Source: NIES-981 sp943368005
Lineage (GTDB): Bacteria; Cyanobacteriota; Cyanobacteriia; PCC-6307; Cyanobiaceae
DNA length: 64,000 bases
Direction of reading: 5' to 3'
Assembly: GCA_943368005.1 (NCBI GenBank)
Contig: CALRKN020000016.1
Coordinates: 18,327-82,326, forward strand
Positions 25,542 to 36,038 of the stretch are shown here, in pieces (within the stretch, counting starts at the first letter, position 1; each line of letters begins with the position of its first letter). The notes under the pieces were generated by a model. It worked only from the letters and a program-made list of their open reading frames with translations. It was not told the origin of the DNA and searched no databases. A program made the position numbers and the translations under genes.

Positions 25542-26132
25542 CTAGCTCTGCAGCCCGTTGAGGGCAGCGGCCACCACCCGGTGGTCGGGATCGTCCTGCA
25601 GCCGCACCAACAGGCCCCGGGCCGCTTCCGCCAGCGGTCCGCCCTGCCGCACCAGCCGGCCGAGGATCTCCGCCCCGCCCACCCGCACCGTGCCGTCGGC
25701 GGCAGCGATCGCCAGGCCGGCCAGCTCCAGGAGCTTCTCCGCCTCGGCCTGGGGATGTTCCGCCACCGCGGACAGCACGCTGCAGCGCAGCAGCCACTGG
25801 TCGTCGCGGCGAAAGGCCGCCAGCAGCAGCGGCCAGGCCTGCTCCAGGCCATGGCTCACCAGGGAGTTGGCCGCCTCCGCCCGCACGTTGGCGTCGGGGT
25901 CCGACTCCAGGGCCCGCACCAGGGCCTGCCGCCCCGCCGGATTGCACTTCACCCCAAGCCCGGCGCAGCTCAAGGAGCGCACCAGAAAGGCCTCCTGCTC
26001 CAGCCCCAGCAGCAGCAGGGGCACCGCCAGCTCCACCGGCACCACCCGCAGGGCGGCCAGGGCGGGCATGGAACGGCTGGGATCGCCGCAGCAGATGGCA
26101 GCACGCAGCTGCTCCAGATCGGGCGAGGACAA
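25542..26132 (-). CDS. HEAT-repeat protein
   Basis: About 196 residues of alpha-helical repeats: RALESDPDANVRAEAANSL, AFRRDDQWLLRCSVLSAV, AAADGTVRVGGAEILGRL and RLQDDPDHRVVAAALNGL show the 30-35-residue spacing of HEAT/PBS-lyase-like repeats. Such proteins are scaffolds, and some are phycobilin lyases, but no lyase signature is visible. The start is uncertain: there is no good ATG, and the TTG at 26132 is a guess. In-frame sequence further upstream overlaps the next gene and looks non-coding. Confidence 0.65.
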   Translation of the reverse strand: MSSPDLEQLRAAICCGDPSRSMPALAALRVVPVELAVPLLLLGLEQEAFLVRSLSCAGLGVKCNPAGRQALVRALESDPDANVRAEAANSLVSHGLEQAWPLLLAAFRRDDQWLLRCSVLSAVAEHPQAEAEKLLELAGLAIAAADGTVRVGGAEILGRLVRQGGPLAEAARGLLVRLQDDPDHRVVAAALNGLQS

Positions 26133-26163
26133 ACGCGAAACCGCTAAGGCAATCCAGCCTGGC

Positions 26164-26445
26164 TCAAGAACCCGGGGCCGGGGGCCCGCTCTGGCGCAGG
26201 GCCTGCAACAGCGCGCGGCGACGGCGGCCGCGACGCACCCGGCTGGAGGCACCCAGGGCGATGCCGATCGCCAGGGCCGGCAGCACCTGGATCCGCTCCC
26301 GCCCCTGGCGTTGCAGCAGCAGCACCAGGGCCAGCACAACCAGCAGTGGCGCCGAGAGGGCGAGCAAGGCCTCCAGCAGCTGGCGGCGGCGCTGTCCTGC
26401 CACGGAAACGGAGCTGGCTGAAACGGCAGCAGGAGGGGCGTTCAT
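26164..26445 (-). CDS. small membrane protein
   Basis: A 93-residue protein with two hydrophobic segments: ALLALSAPLLVVLALVLLLQ at about 27-46 and VLPALAIGIALGASS at about 55-69. A strongly basic stretch RVRRGRRRRALLQ follows, probably on the cytoplasmic side. No family is recognised. It lies 8 bp after the M20 peptidase gene and just before the HEAT-repeat gene, all in one direction. Confidence 0.6.
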   Translation of the reverse strand: MNAPPAAVSASSVSVAGQRRRQLLEALLALSAPLLVVLALVLLLQRQGRERIQVLPALAIGIALGASSRVRRGRRRRALLQALRQSGPPAPGS

Positions 26446-26453
26446 CGGCGGGG

Positions 26454-27761
26454 CTACCGCCCCCGCTGGTGCATCCAGCGCAACAGGCTCAGGGTCAGCA
26501 CCCGCACGCCCACGGCCAAGGCTCCCTCATCCGGGGCGAAGGTGTTGCTGTGCAGGGGCGTGCATCCCTGGGGTCCGGCCACCCCCAGGCGGAACATCGT
26601 GCAGGGAATGCCCTCGCTCAACTCCGCAAAGTCTTCAGCGCCCAGGGAGGGCTGCTCGAGCCACTGCACCCGGCTCCGGCCCAGCAGATCCACCGCCGCC
26701 GCCGCCACCAGCTCGGTGAGGGCGGCGTCGTTGTGCACCGGCGGCGAGATGCGGCGGTAGTGCACGCGGGCCTCCCCCCCATGGCCCCGGCAGAGGGCAT
26801 GCACGGTCTCCTCGATCCACACCGGCAGCCGGTCATGCAGGTCCAGGTCCAGGCAGCGCACCGTGCCGAGCAGCCGCACGTGGTCGGCGATCACGTTGAA
26901 CGCCTTGCCTCCCTCGATCCGCCCGAAACTCACCACCACCGGATGCAGGGCGTCGAGCCGGCGGCTGATCGCCTCTTGCAACCCACTCACCACCCGCGCC
27001 GCAATCCAGATCGCATCGGTGCTCTGGTGGGGACGGGCGCCGTGGCCGCTCTCCCCCAGCACCTCAATCTCCAGCTCCCCCGCCGCCGCCGTGAGGCTGC
27101 CACTGCGCACCCCCACCGCCCCCACTGGGATCGAGGGGAACACGTGCACCCCGAACAGGGCGTCGATGCCCTCGGTGGCGCCGTCGGCCTTCATCCAGAC
27201 CGCGCCCTCGGCCGTTTCCTCGGCGGGCTGGAACAGCAGTCGCACCCGGGCCTGCAGCAGCTCCGGCTGCCGCTCCGCCAGGCAGGCCAGCAGGCCGGCC
27301 ACCCCCAGGCCCACGCTGGAGTGCATGTCATGGCCACAGGCGTGCATCAGCCCCTGGGCGGTGGAGGCGTAATCCAGACCGGTGCGCTCCTCCACCGGCA
27401 GCGCGTCCATATCCACGCGCAGACCCACCAGCGGGGCGGGCTCCCCACTGCCCAGAAGGCGGGGCCCCAGCTCAGCCACCACGCCGGTACGGCCCACCCC
27501 CTCCCGCACCTGCCAGCCCCACCGGCGCAGTTCGCCCGCCACCAGGGCAGCGGTCTGGTGCTCGTGGCCACTGAGCTCGGGGTGGCGGTGCAGGTGGCGC
27601 CGCAGCTGGATCAGCTCCGGCAGCAGCTGGGCCAGATCCGCCTCCAGACCCAGCTCCCGCCAGCTGGGCCCCGCGCCGGACGCTTCGTCTTCAGCGGGGG
27701 CGGCGGCTCCGGGGAGGGGCGGCGATGGGGGTGGGAGTGGGGGTGGGACTGGGGAACGCAT
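26454..27761 (-). CDS. M20 family amidohydrolase
   Basis: A 435-residue metal-dependent amidohydrolase of the HipO/IAA-amidohydrolase type. It has RRHLHRHPELSGHE, the metal motif GLRVDMDALPV, MHACGHDMHSSVG, LFQPAEE with the catalytic Glu pair, SGHGARPHQSTD and GAEDFAELSEGIP. Such enzymes remove acyl groups from amino acids or peptides. The first 35 residues are Pro-rich and may be over-extended. It lies in a leftward group after ruvB and the TPR gene. Confidence 0.88.
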   Translation of the reverse strand: MRSPVPPPLPPPSPPLPGAAAPAEDEASGAGPSWRELGLEADLAQLLPELIQLRRHLHRHPELSGHEHQTAALVAGELRRWGWQVREGVGRTGVVAELGPRLLGSGEPAPLVGLRVDMDALPVEERTGLDYASTAQGLMHACGHDMHSSVGLGVAGLLACLAERQPELLQARVRLLFQPAEETAEGAVWMKADGATEGIDALFGVHVFPSIPVGAVGVRSGSLTAAAGELEIEVLGESGHGARPHQSTDAIWIAARVVSGLQEAISRRLDALHPVVVSFGRIEGGKAFNVIADHVRLLGTVRCLDLDLHDRLPVWIEETVHALCRGHGGEARVHYRRISPPVHNDAALTELVAAAAVDLLGRSRVQWLEQPSLGAEDFAELSEGIPCTMFRLGVAGPQGCTPLHSNTFAPDEGALAVGVRVLTLSLLRWMHQRGR

Positions 27762-27792
27762 GGGGGAGCCGGAAACCTGGATCGGGGGCAGT

Positions 27793-28613
27793 TCAGCTGA
27801 GGGCCAGGAACTGCTGCAGGGCCGCCACCGGTGCCGGCGGCCAACGACGCACGGCCAGCAACCATTCTGGATCCCGGTAGCGCGGATCGAGGCCGGACGC
27901 CGACACCCAGTGGCTCTCCGCCTCGCCGCGGCCCCCCCGCTGCCAGAGCAGGGCCGTCAGGCCGGCGCGGGCATCGGCGAACAGGGGATAGCGACGGATC
28001 AGCGACCGCAGCTGCTGCTCGGCCGCGTCGAACTCGCCCAGCTCAAAGGCCGCCAGGGCCTCACTGGAGCGGGCCATGGCGAAGCCGGGGCGCGCCAGCG
28101 CTGCGGCGGCGTAGCTGGCGCGGGCCGCGGGCCAGTCGCCCAGGGAACCCTGCACATTGCCCAGGTTGTACAGCGCCGACGCCCTCACGTCATGGTCGGC
28201 ATCGGCCTCTCCATGGTCCAGGATCCAGCGGTAGTCGGCCTCCGCCGCCGTCCAGCGGGCCAGGGCCTCCTCCGCGGTGCCGCGGTTGAGATGGGGGTCC
28301 TGGCTGGCGGGCTCCAGCTCCAGGGCGCGGTCCTGGTCGGCGATGGCGGCCAGGGGATCGCCCAGGGCGAGCTGCACGTTGCCGCGGTTGCTCCAGGCCG
28401 CCGCATCCTCCGGCGCCAGCTCCAGCACCCGGTTCCAGAGGGGAAACGCCTCCTCGAAACGGCCCTCCCGGCTGGCCTGCAAGGCCTGCTGGAACAGCTG
28501 GGGAAGGGACGGGGCAGCGGGCGCAGCCAGCGCCGCCGCGGGCGGCACCGGCAGCACCAGCAGCAGGACCGCCAGCAGCAGGGCCGCCAGCAGCCGCAGC
28601 CCGGGGCGGCCGC

Positions 28614-28617
<4 letters not shown>
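27793..28617 (-). CDS. TPR-repeat protein, exported
   Basis: A 274-residue protein. Residues 1-32 are a signal peptide (LLAALLLAVLLLVLPVPPAAALA). TPR units follow: LFQQALQASREGRFEEAFPLW, AWSNRGNVQLALGDPLAAIADQ, ALYNLGNVQGSLGDWPAARASY and others. Likely a periplasmic or thylakoid-lumen scaffold. Its ATG overlaps the ruvB stop (ATGA), so it is translationally coupled to ruvB. Confidence 0.8.
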
Positions 28618-29708
<1,091 letters not shown>

Positions 29709-29773
29709 GGTGTGGAGGGTACCGACCCCTGCCTAGGGTCGGGGGACGGCAGGCAGCAGCAGCGGATCGAACC

Positions 29774-30274
29774 ATGGCAAAAGGCGGCACCAAGAAGCTG
29801 GCCGCCCGGGCCCAGCGGGATGCCGCCAACCGCCTGCTGGCGGACAACCGCTTCGCGCGGCACCAGTACGAGATTCTCGAAACCCTGGAGTGCGGCATCG
29901 AGCTGGTGGGCACCGAGGTGAAGTCGATCCGGGCCGGCCAGGCCAACCTGCGGGATGGCTTCTGCCTGGTGCGGGGCGGGGAACTGCAGCTGCACAACGT
30001 GCACATCTCACCCCACAGCCACGCCGGCGCCTATTTCAACCACGAGCCGCTGCGGGTGCGCAAACTGCTCGCCCATCGCCGCGAGATCGAGCGGCTGCGG
30101 GTGGCCCTCGACCAGAAGGGCCTCACCCTGATCCCCCTCAACCTCCATCTCAAGGGCTCCTGGATCAAGCTCAGCCTGGGGCTGGCCAAGGGCCGCAAGC
30201 TGCACGACAAGCGGGCCGAAGAACGCCGCAAGCAGGAGGCCAAGGAAACCCGCGCGGCGATCGCCCGCTACTGA
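29774..30274 (+). CDS. smpB: SsrA-binding protein SmpB
   Basis: A 166-residue protein from the ATG at 29774. The OB-fold core has NRFARHQYEILETLECGIELVGTEVKSIRAGQANLRD (in two parts), HVNP-like HISPHSHAGAYFNHEPLRVRKLL, and KGLTLIPLNLHLKGSWIKLSLGLAKGRKLHDKR. The basic tail RRKQEAKETRAAIARY binds ribosomal RNA. It delivers tmRNA to stalled ribosomes. The tmRNA gene is not in this window. Confidence 0.96.
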   Translation: MAKGGTKKLAARAQRDAANRLLADNRFARHQYEILETLECGIELVGTEVKSIRAGQANLRDGFCLVRGGELQLHNVHISPHSHAGAYFNHEPLRVRKLLAHRREIERLRVALDQKGLTLIPLNLHLKGSWIKLSLGLAKGRKLHDKRAEERRKQEAKETRAAIARY

Positions 30275-30304
30275 GGGCAGCCCGGGCTGCGGCCGGCGCC
30301 GGGG

Positions 30305-32401
30305 CTACTCCACCGGTGGCGGAGGCGAAAGGGCCGGAGCCGGGGACGGGGGGGCTGGCAGGGGCTCCGCCGGGGCCGGAGTCCCATCCTCCGGGGGGCG
30401 CCGCAGCGGCGTCTGCACCCCAGCCGGTGGCGTGTCGGCGGGCTCCGGCTCCGTTGCCGGCGGTTCCGGCGCTGGCGGGTCGGCCCGCAACGACAGCGTG
30501 ATCAGCGCCGGCGCCACGCCCTCATTGGTGACCAGCAGCTGCACCGGGGAGCGTGCCTGGGGCGGCAGGCTCACCACCCGCAGCGGGCCGCTGGCCTCCA
30601 GCAGGGAGCCATCGGCGGCGAACACGCTCATCTGCATCAGCGGCGACCCATTCACCCCCATCACCAGGCGGTAGCCAGCGGGCAAGCGGATCGGGAACAG
30701 GCGCGCGCCGGTTGCGGACACCGGGGCACTGAGCACCTTGGGCTCACTGGTGCTCGCCTGGATCGGTTCGATCTGGATCGAGGCCAGGCTTTGCTCGGCG
30801 GCCGCATACCAGAGCTGGCGGAACGGTTCGGACGGAATGGTGCTGCCGGAGCGACCCGGCAGCAGGTTCTGGGCCTGGGCCGAAACCAGCTGCCGCAGCA
30901 CGTCGCCACTGAGGCCCTGGTCCGCCAGGCCCGCCAGCCGCTTCTCCCAGTCGGCATTGCTGTAGCTGCCCAGGCGCCGCCGGATCTCCAGGGGGAGCTG
31001 CTCCACGCGGGCGAGCCAGTCCTGGGCCAGCTCGTTCCACACCTTGCGCAGGGGGGCATCCTCCAACCCATCGCCCGGCAGGCGGCCACCGCGCTCCGGG
31101 AACTGGGCCAGCAGGCTGGCATCCACCAGCTTCAGGAACCAGGCCCGGTCCACCTGCATGGCCCGCAGGCGGTTGAGCAACTGCTGGCGCTGGTCGATCT
31201 CGGACGGGGGCAGGCTGGAGGGCAACTGCAGCGCGGCGTCGGGGGGGCTCGGGCGGTTCGTCTGGCCCCGGCTGAGCCACCACCAGCCGAGGGCCGTTCC
31301 CACCACGGCAGAGAGCACCAGGGCGATCACCACCGGCCACATGCCCCCCTCATCCGCCAGCTCCCGCTCCTCACTCCGCGGCCGGGTGGGCGCCGGCGGG
31401 GTGGGGCGGGGGGGCTGGAGCACCGGCAGTTCAGGCCCCGCTTCGGCAGCAGCCGTCGCCGAAGTGGCACTGGCCAGCCCCGCAGCCGCCGTACCGGCGG
31501 CGGTGGCTGCGGGGCTGGGGGGCACCGCGACCCGCACGGCTGGCGCGGGCGGCGGCACCAGGGCCACGGTGCGATCGGCCCGGGGCACCGGCCCGGTGGT
31601 CTCCGGCATCGGCAGGGTCTGCAGGGCCGCCAGGGCCTGGGACGCCGAACCGAACCGCTGGCCTGGATCACGGGCCAGCAGCCGGGCCAGGACGGCCTGC
31701 AGCTGAGGCTCGTCGCCGAGACAGGCGGGCCAGCGCCACTCCAGCGAACCCGGCTCCAGGAGGCGGGCCGGAGGATCGCCGCTCAGCAGCACCAGCGCCG
31801 TGACGCCCAGGGCATGCAGGTCCATCCAGGGCTCGGGGCGCTCCACCCGGAGCCGTTCCGGCGGGGCATAGCCGGGGGTCACGGCGTCAGCGTCCACCAC
31901 CAGGCCGAAGTCGAGCAGCACCGGCAGGCCATCGCTGTCGCGCCGCAGCAGGTTGGCGGGGCAGAGATCGCCATGCACCAGGTCCTGGCCATGCAGCACG
32001 GCCAGCACCGGCAGCAGCTGGCGCAGCAGCAGCAGCACCTCGCCGGCGCCGAACACCATCTGGCGCTCCGCCCGAGCCTCCATGAGCTCCTGGTAGGTGC
32101 GCCCGCTCTGCCACTCGCGCACCAGCCACAGGGAGTCGTCCTGGCTGAGGGCCGCGCCAAGCCGGGGTACCTGGGGGTGCAGCACCCCCTGCAGCCGGGT
32201 CCAGAGCTCCCGGGCCCGGTCCGGGTGATGCCCCGGCCCCAGCTGGCGCAACACCACGGGGGCCGCAGCCGCCAGCTGGTCGGTGGCGCGCCACACGGCG
32301 CCCTGGGACCCCTCGGAGAGGCGCTGCTCCAACCGGTAGCGCTCGCCGATCACCTGGCCGGGCTGGGCGGCGGCAAGGGGATGGGCCGAATCGGATGGCA
32401 T
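30305..32401 (-). CDS. Ser/Thr protein kinase-like membrane protein with degenerate catalytic Lys
   Basis: A 698-residue protein. Residues about 20-265 are a Hanks-type kinase domain: glycine loop LSEGSQGAVW, HGDLCPANLL, LLDFGLV and TPGYAPPERL. The beta-3 VAIK lysine is replaced: the strand reads PVVLRQLG. HRD is HGD. A Pro/Ala-rich linker, one membrane span (WPVVIALVLSAVVGTALGWW, about residue 360) and a roughly 300-residue extracytoplasmic part follow, ending in a Pro-rich tail. It may be a weak kinase or a pseudokinase sensor. Its ATG overlaps the cysteine synthase stop by one base. Confidence 0.8.
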   Translation of the reverse strand: MPSDSAHPLAAAQPGQVIGERYRLEQRLSEGSQGAVWRATDQLAAAAPVVLRQLGPGHHPDRARELWTRLQGVLHPQVPRLGAALSQDDSLWLVREWQSGRTYQELMEARAERQMVFGAGEVLLLLRQLLPVLAVLHGQDLVHGDLCPANLLRRDSDGLPVLLDFGLVVDADAVTPGYAPPERLRVERPEPWMDLHALGVTALVLLSGDPPARLLEPGSLEWRWPACLGDEPQLQAVLARLLARDPGQRFGSASQALAALQTLPMPETTGPVPRADRTVALVPPPAPAVRVAVPPSPAATAAGTAAAGLASATSATAAAEAGPELPVLQPPRPTPPAPTRPRSEERELADEGGMWPVVIALVLSAVVGTALGWWWLSRGQTNRPSPPDAALQLPSSLPPSEIDQRQQLLNRLRAMQVDRAWFLKLVDASLLAQFPERGGRLPGDGLEDAPLRKVWNELAQDWLARVEQLPLEIRRRLGSYSNADWEKRLAGLADQGLSGDVLRQLVSAQAQNLLPGRSGSTIPSEPFRQLWYAAAEQSLASIQIEPIQASTSEPKVLSAPVSATGARLFPIRLPAGYRLVMGVNGSPLMQMSVFAADGSLLEASGPLRVVSLPPQARSPVQLLVTNEGVAPALITLSLRADPPAPEPPATEPEPADTPPAGVQTPLRRPPEDGTPAPAEPLPAPPSPAPALSPPPPVE

Positions 32402-33432
32402 CAGCCGGGGTTGGGCGCGGAGCGCTCAGGTTGCCGCAGGCCCCTGCCCGCCAGCCAGTCCGGGTCGTAAAGCCTGGACCGGTAGCGGTCGCCGCTGTCG
32501 CACAGCACGGTGACGATCGTGTGGCCCGGGCCCATCCTGCGGGCGGTCTCCACCGCCGCGGCCACGTTGATGCCCACCGAACCGCCCAGGAACAGGCCCT
32601 CCTGCCAGAGCAGCCGGTAGATCGTGTCCAGGGCCGCCTGGTCGTCGATGCGCACGGCGTCATCCACCGGCGCCCCCTCCAGGTTCGCGGTGATGCGGCT
32701 GTTGCCGATGCCCTCGGTGATTGACGTTCCCTCGCTGGCCAGCTCACCGGTCTTGGCCCAGCTGTAGAGAGAACTGCCGTAGGGGTCGGCCAGCACGCAG
32801 CGCACCTGGGGGTTCCGCTCCTTGAGGAACAGCGCCACACCGGCGTAGGTGCCGCCGGTGCCGGTGGCCGCCACCCAGGCGTCCACCTTCCCTTCGGTCT
32901 GCTCCCAGATCTCCGGGCCGGTGGAGTTGTGGTGGGCGCGGCGGTTGGCCAGGTTGTCGAACTGGTTGGCCCACACGGCGCCGGGCGTCTCGGCGGCAAT
33001 CCGCCCGGAGAGCTTCACGTAGTTGTTGGGGTCGCGGTAGGGCACCGCCGGCACCGTGCGCACCTCCGCCCCCAGGCTGCGCAGCAGGCCGATCTTCTCG
33101 GCCGACTGGGTGTCGGGAATCACGATCAGGGCCTTGTAGCCGCGGGCATTGCAGAGGTGGGTGAGGCCGATGCCGGTGTTGCCGGCGGTGCCCTCCACCA
33201 CCGTGCCGCCGCTCTGGAGCAGACCCTGCTCCTCCGCCTCCAGCAGGATGCCCAGGGCGGCCCGGTCCTTCACCGAACCCCCGGGGTTCATGAACTCGGC
33301 CTTGCCGAGGATCTCGCAGCCGGTGAGCTCGCTGAGGGCCTGCAGACGGATCAACGGGGTGTTGCCCACCGCTCCCACAAAGCCGAGGGTGACCCCTCCC
33401 TGCGGCCTGACCGTTGCTGTGATGCCGCCCAT
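32401..33432 (-). CDS. cysteine synthase-type PLP enzyme
   Basis: A 343-residue fold-type II PLP enzyme. The PLP lysine is in NPGGSVKDRAA; TAGNTGIGLTHL binds the substrate; TGTGGTYAGVA is the phosphate loop; LCDSGDRYRSRLYDP closes. This matches the cyanobacterial CysK-related enzyme (O-acetylserine sulfhydrylase), though cystathionine beta-synthase-like activity is possible. It is longer than CysK at 56698 and only distantly related to it. Divergent from egtB by 83 bp and coupled downstream to the kinase-like gene. The start is the ATG at 33432. Confidence 0.82.
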   Translation of the reverse strand: MGGITATVRPQGGVTLGFVGAVGNTPLIRLQALSELTGCEILGKAEFMNPGGSVKDRAALGILLEAEEQGLLQSGGTVVEGTAGNTGIGLTHLCNARGYKALIVIPDTQSAEKIGLLRSLGAEVRTVPAVPYRDPNNYVKLSGRIAAETPGAVWANQFDNLANRRAHHNSTGPEIWEQTEGKVDAWVAATGTGGTYAGVALFLKERNPQVRCVLADPYGSSLYSWAKTGELASEGTSITEGIGNSRITANLEGAPVDDAVRIDDQAALDTIYRLLWQEGLFLGGSVGINVAAAVETARRMGPGHTIVTVLCDSGDRYRSRLYDPDWLAGRGLRQPERSAPNPG

Positions 33433-33515
33433 GGCCTCTCGCCACTGCCTGGCGGGATCGTAGGCAAGCTCCCTATGGTCAGGGCTGGGCGGGCAATCCG
33501 CAGGAGCAAAGCCGC

Positions 33516-34772
33516 ATGAGCACCCACCTGCTGCAGCGGTTGCTGGCGGTGCGCCGCCGCAGCGTGGACCTGGTCGCACCCCTGGAACCCGAGGATCTCT
33601 GCCTGCAGGGGATGGCCGATGCCAGCCCGCCCAAATGGCACCTGGGCCACACCACCTGGTTTTTCGAGCAGTTCCTGCTGCAGCCCCTGCTGCAGGCGGG
33701 GACAGGCCTGGCCCACGAGCCCGCGCCGGCCTGCTGGAGCTTTCTCTTCAACAGCTACTACGACAGCGTGGGGGCCCGCCATCCCCGGCCGCAGCGCGGC
33801 CTGCTCAGCCGGCCCGCCATCGCCGCGGTGCTGGCCTGGCGGGAACGGGTGGACCAGGCCCTGGCCCAGCTGCCCGCCCTGGTGGAGCCGGCCCAGGCCA
33901 CCGAGGTGATGGCCCTGCTGCAGCTGGGCCTGCAGCACGAGCAGCAGCACCAGGAGCTGCTGCTGATGGATCTGCTGGATGGGTTCAGCCGCAACCCGCT
34001 GCTGCCCGCCTACAGCGAGGCCAGCGATGGCCCCGAGGCGCTGTGGCAGCAGCGACTGGCCGCCGGGGAACCCACCCAGGCCCAACCCCGCTGGCTGCCG
34101 ATGGCGGGGGGGCTGGTGGAGATCGGCCATGGCGGCGGGGACTTCCACTTCGACAATGAGGCCCCCCGCCATCGCTGCTGGCTGGAGCCGTTCGAGCTGG
34201 CCGACCGGCTGGTGAGCAACGGCGAATTCGCGGCCTTCATCCACGACGGGGGCTACCGGCGACCGGAGCTCTGGATGAGCGAGGGCTGGGCGGTGTGCCA
34301 GGAGCGGGGCTGGCAGGCACCGCGCTACTGGCGCGAAGGCGACCAGGAATTCACCCTGGCCGGCCTGCAGCCGCGGCAGGCAGCCGCACCGGTGCGCCAC
34401 GTGAGCTGGTTCGAGGCGGATGCCTATGCCCGCTGGGCCGGGGCCAGGCTGCCCAGCGAAGCCGAGTGGGAAGTGGCCGCCAGCCAACGGGCAGGCCAGG
34501 GTGGCCTGCCCCAGGCCCACGGGCTGGTGTGGCAGTGGACCGGCAGCCCCTACCGCCCCTATCCGGGCTTCCAGCCCCCCCCTGGAGCCGTGGGGGAATA
34601 CAACGGAAAGTTCATGACCTCCCAGTTCGTGCTGCGCGGCAGCTGCGTGCTCACCCCCAGCGGGCATGGCCGCAACACCTATCGCAATTTCTTCCCCCCT
34701 GCCAGCCGTTGGCCGGTCGCCGGCCTGCGGCTGGCCCGGGACGCGGATGCCGCTGGCGGAGGACATCCGTGA
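33516..34772 (+). CDS. egtB: ergothioneine biosynthesis protein EgtB
   Basis: A 418-residue protein. The N-terminal DinB-like helical domain has PPKWHLGHTTWFFEQFLL and the iron motif HEQQHQE. The C-terminal sulfatase-modifying-factor-like domain has VRHVSWFEADAYARWAGARLPSEAEWEVA and VLRGSCVLTP...NTYRNFFPPASRWPVAGLRLARD. EgtB oxidatively joins a thiol to hercynine. It overlaps egtD by one base (TGATG). Confidence 0.94.
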   Translation: MSTHLLQRLLAVRRRSVDLVAPLEPEDLCLQGMADASPPKWHLGHTTWFFEQFLLQPLLQAGTGLAHEPAPACWSFLFNSYYDSVGARHPRPQRGLLSRPAIAAVLAWRERVDQALAQLPALVEPAQATEVMALLQLGLQHEQQHQELLLMDLLDGFSRNPLLPAYSEASDGPEALWQQRLAAGEPTQAQPRWLPMAGGLVEIGHGGGDFHFDNEAPRHRCWLEPFELADRLVSNGEFAAFIHDGGYRRPELWMSEGWAVCQERGWQAPRYWREGDQEFTLAGLQPRQAAAPVRHVSWFEADAYARWAGARLPSEAEWEVAASQRAGQGGLPQAHGLVWQWTGSPYRPYPGFQPPPGAVGEYNGKFMTSQFVLRGSCVLTPSGHGRNTYRNFFPPASRWPVAGLRLARDADAAGGGHP

Positions 34773-35779
34773 TGGCCCTGCCCGCCTCCAGCGCCACCGC
34801 CGCGCCCCAGCTGGTGGATCTGCACCCCGCCGCCGCCGACCTGGAGGCCCTGGTGCTGCAGGGCATGGCCCGCCAGCCCCGCCAGCTGCCCGCCTGGTTG
34901 CTCTACGACGCTGAGGGTTCACGCCTGTTCGAGGCGATCTGCGACCAGCCCGAATACAGCCTCACCCGCACCGAAGTGGACCTGTTGCAGACCCAGGGCG
35001 CGGCGATCGCCGCCGCCATCCGCGGGGCTCACCAGGGAGCGGCGCCCCTGGTGCTGGAGTTCGGCGCCGGCAATGCGCGCAAGGCCAGTCCGCTGCTCCG
35101 GGCCCTGGCCCCGCCGGCCTACGTGGCCCTCGATATCAGCCGCAGTGCCCTGGCGACCACCTGCAGCGAGCTGCAGGCCGCCCATCCGGCCACCGAGGTG
35201 CTGGGCATCTGTTGCGACTACGGCGCCGCCACCGCATTGCCGCCGCTGGCGGCCCTGGCCGGGCACCGCCGGCTGGGCTTCTACCCCGGCAGCTCGATCG
35301 GCAACTTCGAGCGGCAGGAGGCCTGCGCCCTGCTGGCGCAGTTCCGGCGCCTGCTCGGGCCCTCGGGCCTGCTGCTGATCGGCGTGGACCAACCCAAGCC
35401 GGTGGAGCGGCTGGAGGCGGCCTACAACGACCGGGCGGGGGTATCCGCCGCCTTCGCCCGCAACCTGCTGGTGCGGCTCAACCGCGATCTGCAGGGCAAC
35501 TTCGACCCGCAGACCTTCCGGTACCAGGCCCACTGGCAGGCCGAGCAGAGCCGCATCGCCATGGCTCTGGTGAGCCGCCGGGAGCAGCAGGTGCGACTGG
35601 CGGGCCGGAGCTGGCAGTTCTTTCCCGGGGAACCCCTGATCACCGAGTACAGCGTGAAGTACGGCCCCACCGCCTTCCTGGAGCTGGCTGGGGCAGCGGG
35701 CTGGCAGCCCCTGCGGCGCTGGAGTGATCCCCGGGAGGACCTCTCCCTGCACCTGCTGGCCCAGGCAGACTCCACCTGA
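34772..35779 (+). CDS. egtD: L-histidine N-alpha-methyltransferase EgtD
   Basis: A 335-residue SAM-dependent enzyme that trimethylates histidine to hercynine, the first step of ergothioneine synthesis. Landmarks are LPAWLLYDAEGSRLFEAICDQPEY, the SAM loop VLEFGAGNARKASPLL, YVALDISRSAL, FYPGSSIGNFE, and LIGVDQPKPVERLEAAYNDR. The start at 34772 overlaps the egtB stop. Sequence upstream in the same frame is egtB shadow. Confidence 0.94.
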   Translation: MALPASSATAAPQLVDLHPAAADLEALVLQGMARQPRQLPAWLLYDAEGSRLFEAICDQPEYSLTRTEVDLLQTQGAAIAAAIRGAHQGAAPLVLEFGAGNARKASPLLRALAPPAYVALDISRSALATTCSELQAAHPATEVLGICCDYGAATALPPLAALAGHRRLGFYPGSSIGNFERQEACALLAQFRRLLGPSGLLLIGVDQPKPVERLEAAYNDRAGVSAAFARNLLVRLNRDLQGNFDPQTFRYQAHWQAEQSRIAMALVSRREQQVRLAGRSWQFFPGEPLITEYSVKYGPTAFLELAGAAGWQPLRRWSDPREDLSLHLLAQADST

Positions 35780-35798
35780 GCCCCATCCCACTGCCGCC

Positions 35799-36038
35799 AT
35801 GTCGAGGGAAGAGCAACGCCAGGCCATGCGCGCCGTGCGCGAGGAACTGATTGAGCAGCTGGAGCAGCTCTATGCCGCCAGCTTCGAGCGGATCACCGCC
35901 CACAACCTGGGCGAGGGGGGCATCGCCCGTCTCACCCAGCTGCTGCTGCGCTCGCGGGAGGCGGCGATCACGCCGCTGCAGGAGGAGATCGAAGCCCCCC
36001 TGATCACCCGTGCCCCGGAGGCCCCGAGCCAGCCATGA
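35799..36038 (+). CDS. small protein of the ergothioneine cluster
   Basis: A 79-residue, mostly helical protein: REEQRQAMRAVREELIEQLEQLYAASFERI, then NLGEGGIARLTQLLLRSREAAITPLQEEI. Small genes of this kind follow egtB-egtD in picocyanobacteria and are called hercynine metabolism small protein in public annotations; the biochemical role is not established. It overlaps the next gene by 4 bp (ATGA). Confidence 0.7.
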   Translation: MSREEQRQAMRAVREELIEQLEQLYAASFERITAHNLGEGGIARLTQLLLRSREAAITPLQEEIEAPLITRAPEAPSQP

